From Zasmidium citrigriseum (taxonomy: Eukaryota; Ascomycota; Dothideomycetes; Mycosphaerellales; Mycosphaerellaceae): a DNA stretch of 64,000 nucleotides. The notes beneath the pieces are model-generated. The model searched no databases, had not been told where the DNA came from, and worked only from the letters and a program-made list of their open reading frames with translations. The stretch is taken from NCBI GenBank assembly GCA_002786025.1, contig NHNW01000006.1, positions 434,001 through 498,000 of the forward strand. The letters are read 5' to 3'. Of this stretch, positions 31,866 to 42,046 are shown piece after piece (the first letter of the stretch is position 1; each line of letters opens with the position of its first letter). Position numbers and translations under genes: made by a program.

Positions 31866-33290
31866 ATGGATCGGCTACCCAACGAGCTCACCGACGCCAT
31901 CTTGGAGAAGATCTCGAAGCGCGATATTTCCCATTTACGTCAAACATCCCGGAGGTGGGCTCACGTCGGAGGGCCGCACCTCTTCCCGCGCGTCTGGCTG
32001 TCTTCTCATCCGCTGGACGTCGAAGTCTTTCGCATCGTCATCCAGAATCCACTACTCTGCAGCGGCGTCAAGGAGCTGATATGGGACGATACGACATACT
32101 GCGACTCGTTGATGGACAAGGAGAAGTATCTTCAAACCGCCGAGCAAACAGCTTCTTGGGGGCCGTGGAGCACAGACTGGTGCCTGGACACATATCCGAC
32201 TTACGGCTATCGACTGTTTCTTCAGAAGGCTCGTCTGCACCAGCACATTCGCCGCCGGCGGATCGACGAGCGGCTGCTGGTGGAGGCTCTCCCGAAACTG
32301 AAGAATCTCAAGAGCATCGTCCTGTCCAGCCGCCATCACTACATGCCCTGGCCGGATGATGTTGACAGCATCGTCAACTCGCCGACAGCGCGACAATGGG
32401 CTGAGGAACGGCGCTTCCAAACGTACGCCTATCCGCCCACTGTCAACTGGAAGGCTTTTCACGAGCCTGGGACCAGCTCTGATCCGACGGCCAAGGAACT
32501 GCGGCAAATGATGAGTGTTGACTTTCATGAAGACATGTGGACGGAGGGCGAAATCACGAACGCCTCTCGCGTCCACGTCCGCCGTCCTTTCAGAGGTTTG
32601 CTGATACTTCTGCGAGCACTATCGAACACTAACACCAGTGTTGAGAACTTTGAGATACGGCCTCAATATGCGTCCAAATGGGGCCAGGACAACAGCATGG
32701 TCGGCATCTCTCATTTCTTCTTTCGAGAACAAACCGCCGATTTGGACCGATTCATCGCCATCGCCCGATGTCTTCGCAGGCTGCAGCTTGTAGTGAGCTG
32801 TGAAGATTCGGCGCCGGCTGCCAGTCAGGCTTCGGCCGTGGCTACAATGAAACGGGGCCATTTGACTCGGGTCCTGCAGGCTGCTCAAGGCCTTGAAGAG
32901 CTTCACCTGGAGTTGCCGGTGCCAAATGTCATGAAAGTGATTGGCACTGAGACTCATTTCCCTCAATTGAAGACTTTTACCTTGACACAGGGGATTGTGG
33001 AGCCACTGGAACTGATCGACTTCATGAAGAGACATCGCAAGACGCTGCAATCACTTTCTTTATCCCACTGCAACAGTTCTACCAAGTCCTGGACGGACTT
33101 CTTCAAGCACTTGAAGAGCGAACGGCTAAACCTGCTCACCATCGAGGTGGAATTCCTGTTCGATCCCGACGGTGTCAACTGGTGTCGAACAATGGAGCAA
33201 GATGACATCAATGCGTTCTTTACAGGCAATGGTCCCGTACCGCTGCTGTGGACGCCCTGGCGAGGTAGCACTCCGCCTCCACGCTTCTGA
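31866..33290 (+). CDS. F-box protein
   Basis: This single-exon gene encodes 474 residues. The F-box is at the very N-terminus (MDRLPNELTDAILEKISKRD, then SHLRQTSRRWAHVGGPHLF), the part that binds Skp1 in SCF ubiquitin ligases. The rest is helical with Leu-rich segments (LEELHLELPVP, LKTFTLTQGIVEPLELIDF, LQSLSLSHCNS) typical of degenerate leucine-rich substrate-binding domains in fungal F-box proteins. The start at GCCATGGATC puts the F-box at residue 1, as in related proteins; the frame stays open upstream to 31662. The substrate is unknown. Confidence 0.82.
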   Translation: MDRLPNELTDAILEKISKRDISHLRQTSRRWAHVGGPHLFPRVWLSSHPLDVEVFRIVIQNPLLCSGVKELIWDDTTYCDSLMDKEKYLQTAEQTASWGPWSTDWCLDTYPTYGYRLFLQKARLHQHIRRRRIDERLLVEALPKLKNLKSIVLSSRHHYMPWPDDVDSIVNSPTARQWAEERRFQTYAYPPTVNWKAFHEPGTSSDPTAKELRQMMSVDFHEDMWTEGEITNASRVHVRRPFRGLLILLRALSNTNTSVENFEIRPQYASKWGQDNSMVGISHFFFREQTADLDRFIAIARCLRRLQLVVSCEDSAPAASQASAVATMKRGHLTRVLQAAQGLEELHLELPVPNVMKVIGTETHFPQLKTFTLTQGIVEPLELIDFMKRHRKTLQSLSLSHCNSSTKSWTDFFKHLKSERLNLLTIEVEFLFDPDGVNWCRTMEQDDINAFFTGNGPVPLLWTPWRGSTPPPRF

Positions 33291-34836
33291 GATTTTGAAG
33301 GGGCTGCCACGTTCTCACCATGCCGACTGTTATGACGGGTGAAAACGGTCGCCGTGGAAACTCTGGCCGTACTCCTCGATCAATTGGATGGGCCCAAGCG
33401 GCAGAAGGTGTAGCTTTTGGACTTGGGGACAAATATACAGCAAGACAAGCCGGTGTGCAGCCTGGCTTCACCGCGGTGTCTCAACATCATCACACATACT
33501 CCGCCGGTGCAAGAGCTGTCTTGCATGAGGCTTCCACGCTGCCTGCGAGCTGGATCTTGCCATCACTACTTTCACTCGGTACAGCTCCGAAAGCTTTACC
33601 CTTCGTCCTATCACACGTTGCGAAGACATCTGTGGCATCTCCTGTCACACTGCAGAAATTACACTAGAGCTCAATCTCACGCAGCATGCCCGTGGAACAG
33701 GAAGTCAATGGTGGTGAGCCGCCTGAAGTCATTCGTGCCGCGGCTGGATAAAGAGTTCCGCTAACATTAGGGCCTGGGAGCCAAATGAGGGCTTTGCGGC
33801 ACAACGAAGGGAACGTTGAGGAGTCAGTATTGACCTAGGTCTACCAGACCGCTTCCAACACAATAGTAAGACATTCGTCAACTTTCCTGCGTTTCGAACG
33901 TCAAGCCGCATGAAAAAAGAGCAGATCTCTGGTTCGGTCTGCGGTTGTCTGGCCAGTGACCTGGCTCACGGTACCTAACCTTAAACTTTGGAGTGTGCCT
34001 GGCGATCAGCCGATTCGGTGCCTCGACCTGCAGCCACACGACACCAATTGCGTGAGTGTCGAGAAGAACACGATCGTTTTGGGATGCCGCAGGATTTCTC
34101 TTCGCTCCATCAGGAAGCTCACTTCAAGCTTTTGGACTTGTAAGGTACAAGCTGACGGAGAAGTCCACCTTCGGCGCCTTCGGCAGCATTAGGTGCAGCC
34201 TCGACTTGCCGCATCATTTGGAGCTCCACGTTCTCGACGGCAGCGGCGTTGACGATTTGCTTCAACGTCAATCTCCCGCTGTTGTGGAGGATCAACAGGA
34301 AGATCGATCTCGCTTCTCCAAGATCAAATCCAACATCACCTCTCCAGCTTCCACGTCTTGCGAACGCATCCCTTCATCTCACGCTGCTTGCGGTTCACCA
34401 ACATCTACAAGGAGACTCAAATCGCTCAGCGAGCCTGCCTCCTGGAAGCGCCCGCTGCAGCTGGCCCGCCCGATGAAAGTGACGCCGAGAAGCGTCGGAT
34501 CGAACCTTACGTCTTTACAGCCACGTTTTGGAGCTCGTGTCCAAGGCTAGAACTGGAATTCTACCTCTACTTGTTTAACTTCATTGGGACGAGAGACGGC
34601 GCCTGCTATCCTTTTGCTCCAGTAGCTTGGCTGGAACCAGAAGTGTCGCCGTCTGCCGCTACGCCATGCCACAGAAGCTTCAGACGATAAGCTACTACAC
34701 TTTTGACAGTGCTTCCAGAAGAAAATGGCTCCAACGGTAGGTATAAAGGACTCGATCTCTCCCTTGCAATTTGATCATCTCAGGCACATCACTTCCATCT
34801 TCACTCGCTATCCTATCAAGGCTTTCATCCTTCAAG
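33291..34836. other. Long intergenic region
   Basis: About 1.5 kb between the F-box gene and a secreted-protein gene. Plus-strand frames at 34056-34550 and 34358-34690 are open but overlap each other in different registers and carry no domain. A decayed gene is possible. The last 100 bp are the leader of the secreted protein. Confidence 0.45.
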
Positions 34837-35947
34837 ATGCGCACCTCCTTCGTTCCCGTTGTGGCCATGGCCGGCCTGGCTGCCGCCCAGCAGATCGTGA
34901 GTATCTTCAACACTAAAAGCCATGAGAACTGTTCTGACACCTCGTCATTAGAACATCGCTCAGATCCTTGCTGCTCCTCTCCCAGCTACCACCGTCGCCC
35001 CAGTCGGTGCTTCTTCCCAGTCCCAGATCGCATACAACACCGCTGCCGCAGCATCCTCTGCCACCCAGGATGTGCAGCCAACTTCGGCCGCCTCCGCCAA
35101 CAAGGTCAAGCGAGGAGACTGCTCTCCTCAGCCAGCAGGCTCCGGCCCCCAGGTCCAGCCTGACACCGACACCGCCTTCTCCAACTACCCCTACTTCCAC
35201 GCCCTGGCCAACTCCGTGGCCCCACCACCACCATACATCGAGAAGTTCCGCGACCTGAACGGCTCGACCCAGCAGAACTCGTACCTGACGTACTACGTCC
35301 TCAAGTCCTACGACGTCGTCAAGTGCGCCCAGTACTGCAACAACGTCGACCTCTGCACAGCCTTCAACATCTACGTTGAGCGCGACCCCTCGCTCGACCC
35401 AGGTCCAAACTGCCCCAACCCACCTTCCACCACCAACTACAAGTGCGCTCTTTGGGGTTCCAGCATCAGCCGCGACACTGCCACCAACACCGGCCAGTAC
35501 CGCGAGCAGTTCCACGTCGTCATTGCTGCCTCCAACGGCTACGACAAGACTCCTTTCGTCACCCCATCCACACCATCTGGCTTCAAGTTCACCGCCAGCC
35601 TCGGCAACAAGGCCATCACTCTCGCTGGCAGCTACTCCCTGGGCTCCGAGTTCTTCGCTGGTCCTTACGACCCCGAGCTCTGCGGTTTCTACGCCACTGC
35701 CCAGACCGCCGCCAACAAGGCCGATGCTCAGAGCAAGGGCTTGAGGAGCTACCAGCCTTGCAACTCGTTCAACTCTTACTACGTCTACAAGAGCAGCTTC
35801 GGTTGGGGTACCGCATGCGTACTCTTTAACCGCAACATTGATGCCTCGTACGCTGGTAATGCCAACGCTACCAGCGATGGATACACCTACGGTATTGGCA
35901 GCTCTTACCAGTGGAGTCTCAACCCACAGGACCCTGGCACTTTGTAG
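34837..35947 (+). CDS. Secreted protein with PAN/Apple-like region and Kex2 site
   Basis: Exons are 34837-34896 and 34952-35947, giving 351 residues. The first exon is almost exactly the signal peptide (MRTSFVPVVAMAGLAAAQ). An Ala/Ser/Thr-rich propeptide follows, ending in KVKR, a Kex2-type site at about residue 63, just before GDCSPQP. The mature part contains a PAN/Apple-like segment (YDVVKCAQYCNNVDLCTAFN with later Cys) and a C-terminal Tyr/Gly/Ser/Asn-rich beta domain. Codons are heavily C-ending, a sign of high expression. Similar proteins are common in Dothideomycetes, where a cell-wall or host-surface role is assumed; that is inference here. Confidence 0.85.
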
Positions 35948-36270
35948 ATGAGGACGATGGGAATTCCTGATATCCGTTTTGATTTGTCGTGAAGGATGAA
36001 AGTCATGATATGGAACGAGAGCGATGGAAGTTTTGTGCGAGTTTGGGCGTTTTGCTTTGTGGTTAACTTCCAAGTATCACTAGATCAAGAGTGTTGCGCA
36101 ACACCAATCATCGATCCTCCACATCTTCCTTCTGTCCCTCACAACAACTGATTCCCAGAAAAGTATTCGGCAAAAATGAGCACTGCCCGAATCCCTGCAG
36201 AAGCTATCCACACCCATTTGCAACATAACCCATCCGGCGTCTTCCCACCGAAAATAAGAAAACACCGAGA
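35948..36270. other. Convergent 3' region
   Basis: This 323-bp spacer lies between two converging genes and probably holds both 3' UTRs. No gene is seen. Confidence 0.5.
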
Positions 36271-37263
36271 TCATCTCTTCCTCCTAACAACAACCTCCCA
36301 CCCACCATCCAGCTCCATCCCCTTTCCCCTCTCCTCCAAATCCCCCCTCAAAACCCCATTCTGCCTCTCCAACGCCCTCCCCTCCCAAACACTCCTCGCA
36401 CTCCCAAAATCAAAAGCCCTCAAAAAAACCCCCACAATAGCCCTGACCGCAAAAGCATACTCCCCCTCCTGCCTTCCCCACCACCTCATCATACACTCCA
36501 AGTCATGTCGATACGAATCGATCTCCTCGTGCGTGACGTTGGGTGGGGGGATGGGGATATCGCGGAGAGCTTTTTGGACGACGGGGGAGCAGATGTTGAA
36601 GTGTTTGATTTTGCGGAGGTGGAGGAGGTGGATTCTGTTTGGGAGGGGTTGGAGGAGGGTTGCGACGTGGCGGTTGTGGAGGAGGCGGGCGTGCTGGGAG
36701 TCCTCGAGGGAGAGGTCCCGGACGGTTGTGGTGAGGAGGGAGGGGAAGCCGGTAAGGGGGATTCGGACGGCGGGGAGGGTTGTGGGCGTGCAGTGGACTT
36801 CGAGGTTCTGGAGGTTTGGGAGGGTGCCTAGGAGGGAGATTGCTCTCGTGACGGTTCTGGGTGGGACGCGGCCGAGGGAGAGGATTACGCTCGTGGTGAG
36901 GGCCATGTGCGGGAGTTGGGTCTCGAGGTTCGCTAGGGTGGTGATGGTCGTGGATCCATCTTTGCCAGTAAGGTCGTCTTTCTCAGTCTCATGCTCGTTG
37001 CTGGCCTTTTCGTCGAATGTATCATCATTGCTAGTGGATTTTCCATCGCCGGTGAGATTATCATCCATATCCACCATCTCCCAATCCCACCCGCCCAACT
37101 CCACTCCTTCGTCTTCATGCATTGGATCTCTTGTGAGCATTACCTCACCAAAGAGGCGCACAGCACGCCAGGGCCCTTGCTGTGGCACATAGCGCGGAGT
37201 GCGTTTGACGTCTGAGTCCATCGGCTTTGGAGGATCGCGTAGAAGGGACAGTCGGTGTGCCAT
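36271..37263 (-). CDS. Hypothetical protein, 330 residues
   Basis: This is a single-exon gene. The N-terminal third contains an acidic, polar disordered stretch (NLTGDGKSTSNDDTFDEKA). The middle has Leu-rich segments (TRAISLLGTLPNLQNLEVH, LLHLRKIKHFNI) and the C-terminal part contains Trp/Arg-rich helices (ECMMRWWGRQEGEYAFAVRA). The LPNLQNLEVH pattern resembles leucine-rich repeats in fungal F-box-like proteins, but no F-box is present, so I do not assign a function. It faces away from the PEBP-like gene region. Confidence 0.7.
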   Translation of the reverse strand: MAHRLSLLRDPPKPMDSDVKRTPRYVPQQGPWRAVRLFGEVMLTRDPMHEDEGVELGGWDWEMVDMDDNLTGDGKSTSNDDTFDEKASNEHETEKDDLTGKDGSTTITTLANLETQLPHMALTTSVILSLGRVPPRTVTRAISLLGTLPNLQNLEVHCTPTTLPAVRIPLTGFPSLLTTTVRDLSLEDSQHARLLHNRHVATLLQPLPNRIHLLHLRKIKHFNICSPVVQKALRDIPIPPPNVTHEEIDSYRHDLECMMRWWGRQEGEYAFAVRAIVGVFLRAFDFGSARSVWEGRALERQNGVLRGDLEERGKGMELDGGWEVVVRRKR

Positions 37264-37703
37264 CTTGAAAGTGGGGGTGATGTTAACTTGGAAAGGTATC
37301 TTGTGCTGTGTGTTTGACTGTGAGTGAATTTAACTTGAAAAGGTCTCTCGAGTCTTTTATGCTTGGCTATGCTGTAGGATGGATGCGCGGAAGATATTTT
37401 TTTTCTCTGCGAGTTGAGGAGACACGGAGGGAGAATATATGTGTACTCTAACCTCCAAAATCCGAGACGCAACGAGGCAGTGCACTGTTCCTCAACTCTA
37501 GTGCCATGGGTGCAAGTGGAGTCAGTAATTCTTTTCTTCGATCAAAGGGATGTAATAATGCGCAGTTTGATTGGACGCATGTGAAATTGCTTGGCGTGTA
37601 AGTGAAGCTGGTAAGCATCAACACCACTGCAAAAAAGCTCATAGGTCAGCAAATCCTGCCACTGCCAAAAGAGCAAGCGCACACTCACCCTCTTCATCCA
37701 ACA
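37264..37703. other. Intergenic region
   Basis: 440 bp between two minus-strand genes, AT-richer than its flanks (for example 37370-37440). It holds the promoter of the 330-residue gene. No further gene is seen. Confidence 0.45.
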
Positions 37704-38374
37704 TCAAGCTCCCGTCGCAGGCATCACCTCCCTGAAATACATCCCAGCAACCAACTCCACGCCCCTCTCCCTCGCAATAGCCTCCACACTAAACCCAATC
37801 CTATCAAACGACCCAAGCGGCTCCAAATCCCTCCCCGCATTAACACCCTCCAACCTAAAACCCCTCGGCTGGCGAAAGAGATAGAAAGCATACGTATGTG
37901 GGATATCACCCGGGTTCGGTGAGGGAGGGACGTATGGCGCAAGAGTCTTGGTTCCCGGACGAGGGACAAGGTCGCCGTGCGGGTTCGAAGTGAGGTTCCC
38001 TTGTAGCCAGTGGAGGTAAGTGGAGCGGTTGGATTCGAGACCGGGAGTCAAAGTGAGGTTGGTGGGGAGGTTTGAGGTTGGGAGGGAGAGGTCGAGCATG
38101 TAGAGCATGTAGGTCTTTTCCTCTGGGCAGTGATAGGGGAGGGAGATGGTGGGTGGAAAGGTGGTTTCTGCAAGGGTTTGTCAGATCTCTGTTGCGAAGA
38201 AGATAGGATATGAGATGTTGTACCTGTTTGAGAAACCAGTAGATTTGGTGTGATGGTGAGATTGCCATACTCCACGATCAGGGGTCGATGTGTAGTCGGC
38301 TGATATCCAGGCGGCGTCTGACAACTCGCGAGACCTATAAGGGCCAATCCGTAGAGCCAACACTGAGGGCGCAT
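37704..38374 (-). CDS. Secreted PEBP-like (phosphatidylethanolamine-binding) protein
   Basis: Exons are 38224-38374 and 37704-38167; the 56-bp intron joins in phase 1 and gives 204 residues. The N-terminus MRPQCWLYGLALIGLASCQ is a signal peptide. An upstream in-frame ATG at 38413 would add 13 residues. The PEBP-like parts are EKTYMLYMLDLSLPTSN, STYLHWLQGNLTS and YVPPSPNPGDIPHTYAFYLF, which match the ligand-pocket blocks (HW and PPSPP-G-H). The canonical DPDAP aspartate block is replaced by LDLSLP, so the pocket may differ. Several N-glycosylation sequons are present (NLT, NRS). Secreted PEBP relatives are known in fungi; the ligand is unknown. Confidence 0.8.
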
Positions 38375-39468
38375 CTTCGAAGCCAAGCGTAGAGACAAGT
38401 GAAACGAGGCCAAGGAATGGACTGAGGAGACAAAACGAAGGACAACTCCCTACCTCTTATACCTCCTTGATCAACCACCTTCTTCACCTCCCATCGTCAT
38501 AGCGGCAGCGCCGTCTTCACCTCCGTCAAAAATCCCCAATCCTTTCCACTTGACTCACATTTTGCAATGCCTCTCTCGCACGTTTCGCAATACCGACTCT
38601 GAGGCTGAAATTCGCATTGGGTTCCCGATCGGCTCTAGTGGCCCGCAGGGATCGAAAGGAGGTGAAGACATTCATGGCGGTCTTGAGAAATTATCTCTCT
38701 TCGATCGATCCATTCTGAGTCACCGAAGTGAAGAGATTGCACAATGGTCGTGATGGAAGATAGATGGAAGAAAGTGAGGTGAAGTCCACCACCCCTGCCT
38801 CGCACGGACTTCGCTCTTGCCGCCGTTTGCCGTTCCACGTGAGCATTCGAGAAAGAAATGCAGTGATGGAGAAGTGAACAAGGTCTTCTTGAGCATAATT
38901 TAACATCATTCAAACAATGTCATGCATTCTGCCGTACATAGGCTTCATCATATTTCGTCTTCCATCTCACATGATCCTCGAATCGCTATCTACAAGGCCC
39001 AAATGTTCCCTCCCATCGATCCATGGATATCGGATGCAGCCAGTAGTAGTAGTATATGTGGTCAGATCATGTCTTCATGAGACATCAAAAAGGAGGAAGA
39101 GAGGACTTGCATGCTCCCATTCCCGCTTTTCCCGCCTGCAAACTCCGCACATCCCAAGTTGCGTGGTATCATCGTCACAGCAAAACTTGACTGGATCGTT
39201 TCCCATCACATCAACACCTCATAAGATGCAAAACTGTCCCTTCAAAAGATGAAAGTTGTAAATGGCGCTCAATTCGCGAGCGCAGAAGTGAAAGTCCCAC
39301 TTTGACAAAAGGAAACTGCTGCTCGTTCTCGTACTTTCGTTGAAAATCTTCTCGGTCGGCCGTTAAAATGCGTTCAGACTTGGCGGGCATTGAGTCGTCG
39401 CCCCGTCGTTCGTTCGTTGTCGTCGATAGTCGTAATGAATGAGGCAGCCGTTACAGACGTGAGCATCG
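38375..39468. other. Intergenic region
   Basis: About 1.1 kb containing the promoter of the PEBP-like gene and the 3' end of the large regulator. A CACGTG core occurs near 38837. Frames under 112 codons show nothing recognisable. Confidence 0.5.
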
Positions 39469-42046
39469 CTAATTCGCTCGGATCACCAGCTTGCTCAAGA
39501 ACTTGTTGCTTAGACAATCGAAATCGTCGCGGCTGAACTTTGCGTTCTGTCGCTCCTTCAAGTATTTTTCTGCAGTGATGTCAGTACGCGTGAATTTGAT
39601 TGTGGATGTTGCTGTACTCACCATATTTGTTGACGTGACCCTTGACCTCGGTCAAAGCGTCACACACAGCAGGGTTCGATCCCAGAAGTTGGTGGTGCTT
39701 CTTGGTATCCCAGTCTTGTAGGCCAGGGAGCTTGGTGGAGATGGCCTGGAAGAGCCCAACAATCACGCCCACAGGGGTAGACTCCATGTCATCGCAGAAC
39801 TTGTTGACTGCCTGCTCATCGGGTACGCGGTAGTGGCAATCGAATTGCATCTCCTCCCAGATGGCCAAAAGGATGGCAGCAAGCATGAAGATGGTCGGCC
39901 AGTTCTTGAGCTTCTCGCCAGAGTACACTGATGAGTAGAGTGCGGAAAGCTCCTCCAAGATGTCCTTTTGCAGCTCACGCCACATGTCTGCAAGGGCACA
40001 TTTGATCTGGAAGTTGATCATGACGGGTGCCACGGTCTTGCCGCTGAACTTTGATCGCTCATCGTAGATGCGGCCTTGGAATTGCTCCTCTTCTGACAAG
40101 CCCTCGACAAGAGTCACGTGTGTGGTCAGGTTGTAGGCAAGGACAAGCTTGAGACCTTTTCGTATCGCAGGCGTCTTCTCCTTGACGTAGTATCGGTAGG
40201 CAGTCTTAAGGATCTCCGTCAGGAACTTGGTGCCCTCGAAGAACTCGTCCACGAATGACTCGAAGCCCTTGTCGAGATGACGGTCGAGGTATTCTGAGAG
40301 CAGTGTGGTGCTGACACCTTCCATACCGGCAGACAGTTTCGCGGTGTTGATCTCGAACTCTTCGGGGTCCTCACTGCGGGTAGTCTCCGTCCAGTCCATG
40401 CCAAAGCACTTGTCATCGCGTACAAAGACTTCGCGCGCATTGATGGGTAGGTAGTGGCCGTATCCATGAGTGATGTAGAGAGTGCGCTCGAGAGTGCTGA
40501 AGCCCTTGATGTTCCCGACACTGAAGCCAAGACTGACATGTCGCTCGTAGTCGGCCTTCCAGTCCTTCATGAAGTAGGCAATATCCTTGATGTCCATGCG
40601 CGTGCACGGAACCTGCCATAGTCGCGCATGACTCGGTCGACAACCACCGCACGGTTCACCCTTGTCGCAAGTCTTCTTCAAGAACTTGCATCGCAGGCAG
40701 GCACGAAGCTTTCGGATCTCGTGAGCTTGTTGACGTTGATCAGGTCGCAGTGGGCCCTTTCTCCGTCCGACCTTCTTCTCGGCGACGGCATCCTTGCGGG
40801 TAGAGTGAGGAGTCTTCTTGATCACAGCCTTGGTCGTCTTGCCCTCGAGAGGAGACTTGCGACGACGAAGAGGCGGTGAGGTGGGACCCGACGAGGTAGG
40901 CGACGTTGATGATGAGCCAGTGGATCGGTATGAAGGAGCGATGCCACCAGGAGGACTGACAGCCAACGACGATGACGGTGAGGTCTGTTGTTGAGCGGGC
41001 ATCGGAAGGCCATGGGCATGCTGGAAGTAGTGGGCATCGAGGTAGTCTTGGCCATGGAGGTCGTGTGGCGAACTGAGCGGCCATGGGGCAATCTCCTCGT
41101 AACTACTTGATAGGTCGGCGGAGCTGGGTCCTTCTGATGACGATGAATCGGAGTTGGTTCGAATGTGCAGGTTCTGGCTTGGGTTGGAGACGGTGCCGAC
41201 AGAGTCGAATGATTGGCGATTGGGGTTGAAGTTGACCATTGACCAGCCCTCGTTATCTGATAACGATTGGACCTCGAGAACGGTACCGGTGGGCGAGCTG
41301 CCGGGCATACTCGAGTGGACCGACTCGGTGGACTGGTGGTTGAAAGCGTTGGTGTTCATGCCGACGGGGAAGGTGTTGTAGTCGTTGAGCGGGTATACCA
41401 AAGCATTCATCGACTCCATTGGGCCAGCCATGGTCATGAAGTTCGCAGCGCTCATGCCCGCGTAGCCATCGGCTGTTGACGCTGGCATGAAGTCGACCGG
41501 TGACGATTGTAGTTGCGCTCCAAACGACGAGGCATTGAACGCGTTCATATTCAACGCGCTGGCGTCTTGCATGCTGTATTGTTGCTGTTGCTGAGCCGCC
41601 TGTTGCAGTTGGAATTGCCAATTGTTCGTGGGGAACATCGATGAGTAGTCGAGGTCGAGCCCGCTCGTCTGGAGGTTAGTGGGCTGGTTGCCATGATTGC
41701 TGTTCGGCCGACTGTGCTGCTGCGGGTGCTGCTGTTGCGGCTCGGGCTGGTGTTGACTCGACTGCGGCGCCATGAAGGGTTGTGCGGGCGTGTGGTGATT
41801 TTGCTGCGGATGTTGGTGGTGGTGCGTCTGCCACTTGGTCTCGTGGTCCATGGCGGCTTCCAAACTCAGCGGCTGCTGCCAGGCAGAGTGGTGAGGATTG
41901 GGATGGATAAACGGCGGGTATGAGTTGGACCGCGGGTCTTGGGGTTGGGGCTGGTGGTGCTGGTGCTGGTGCTGGAGCGGCTGTTGGTGGGCAGGGCCGA
42001 AGTCGAACAGGCCGTCGTGGGCGGCGAACTGGTGGTAGTCGTCCAT
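39469..42046 (-). CDS. Large Zn-cluster transcription factor, two exons
   Basis: Exons are 39622-42046 and 39469-39569; the 52-bp intron (GTGAGT...CTGCAG) joins in phase 1 and gives 841 residues. The N-terminal ~400 residues are Gln/His/Ser/Pro-rich (QPLQHQHQHHQPQPQ) and likely an activation region. A basic stretch (RRKSPLEGKTTKAVIKK) precedes a Cys cluster at about 450-482: CLRCKFLKKTCDKGEPCGGC then a sixth Cys (WQVPC). The spacing C-x2-C-x6-C-x5-C-x2-C-x11-C is a Zn2Cys6 variant with a stretched last loop. About 350 conserved-looking residues follow. Skipping the intron would truncate the protein at IHNQIHAY. The unusually long upstream region with CACGTG sites suggests complex control. Confidence 0.88.

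Noticed and set aside
34056..34690. Plus frames upstream of the secreted PAN-like protein
   Set aside because: Two registers overlap and no domain or splice model supports a gene.
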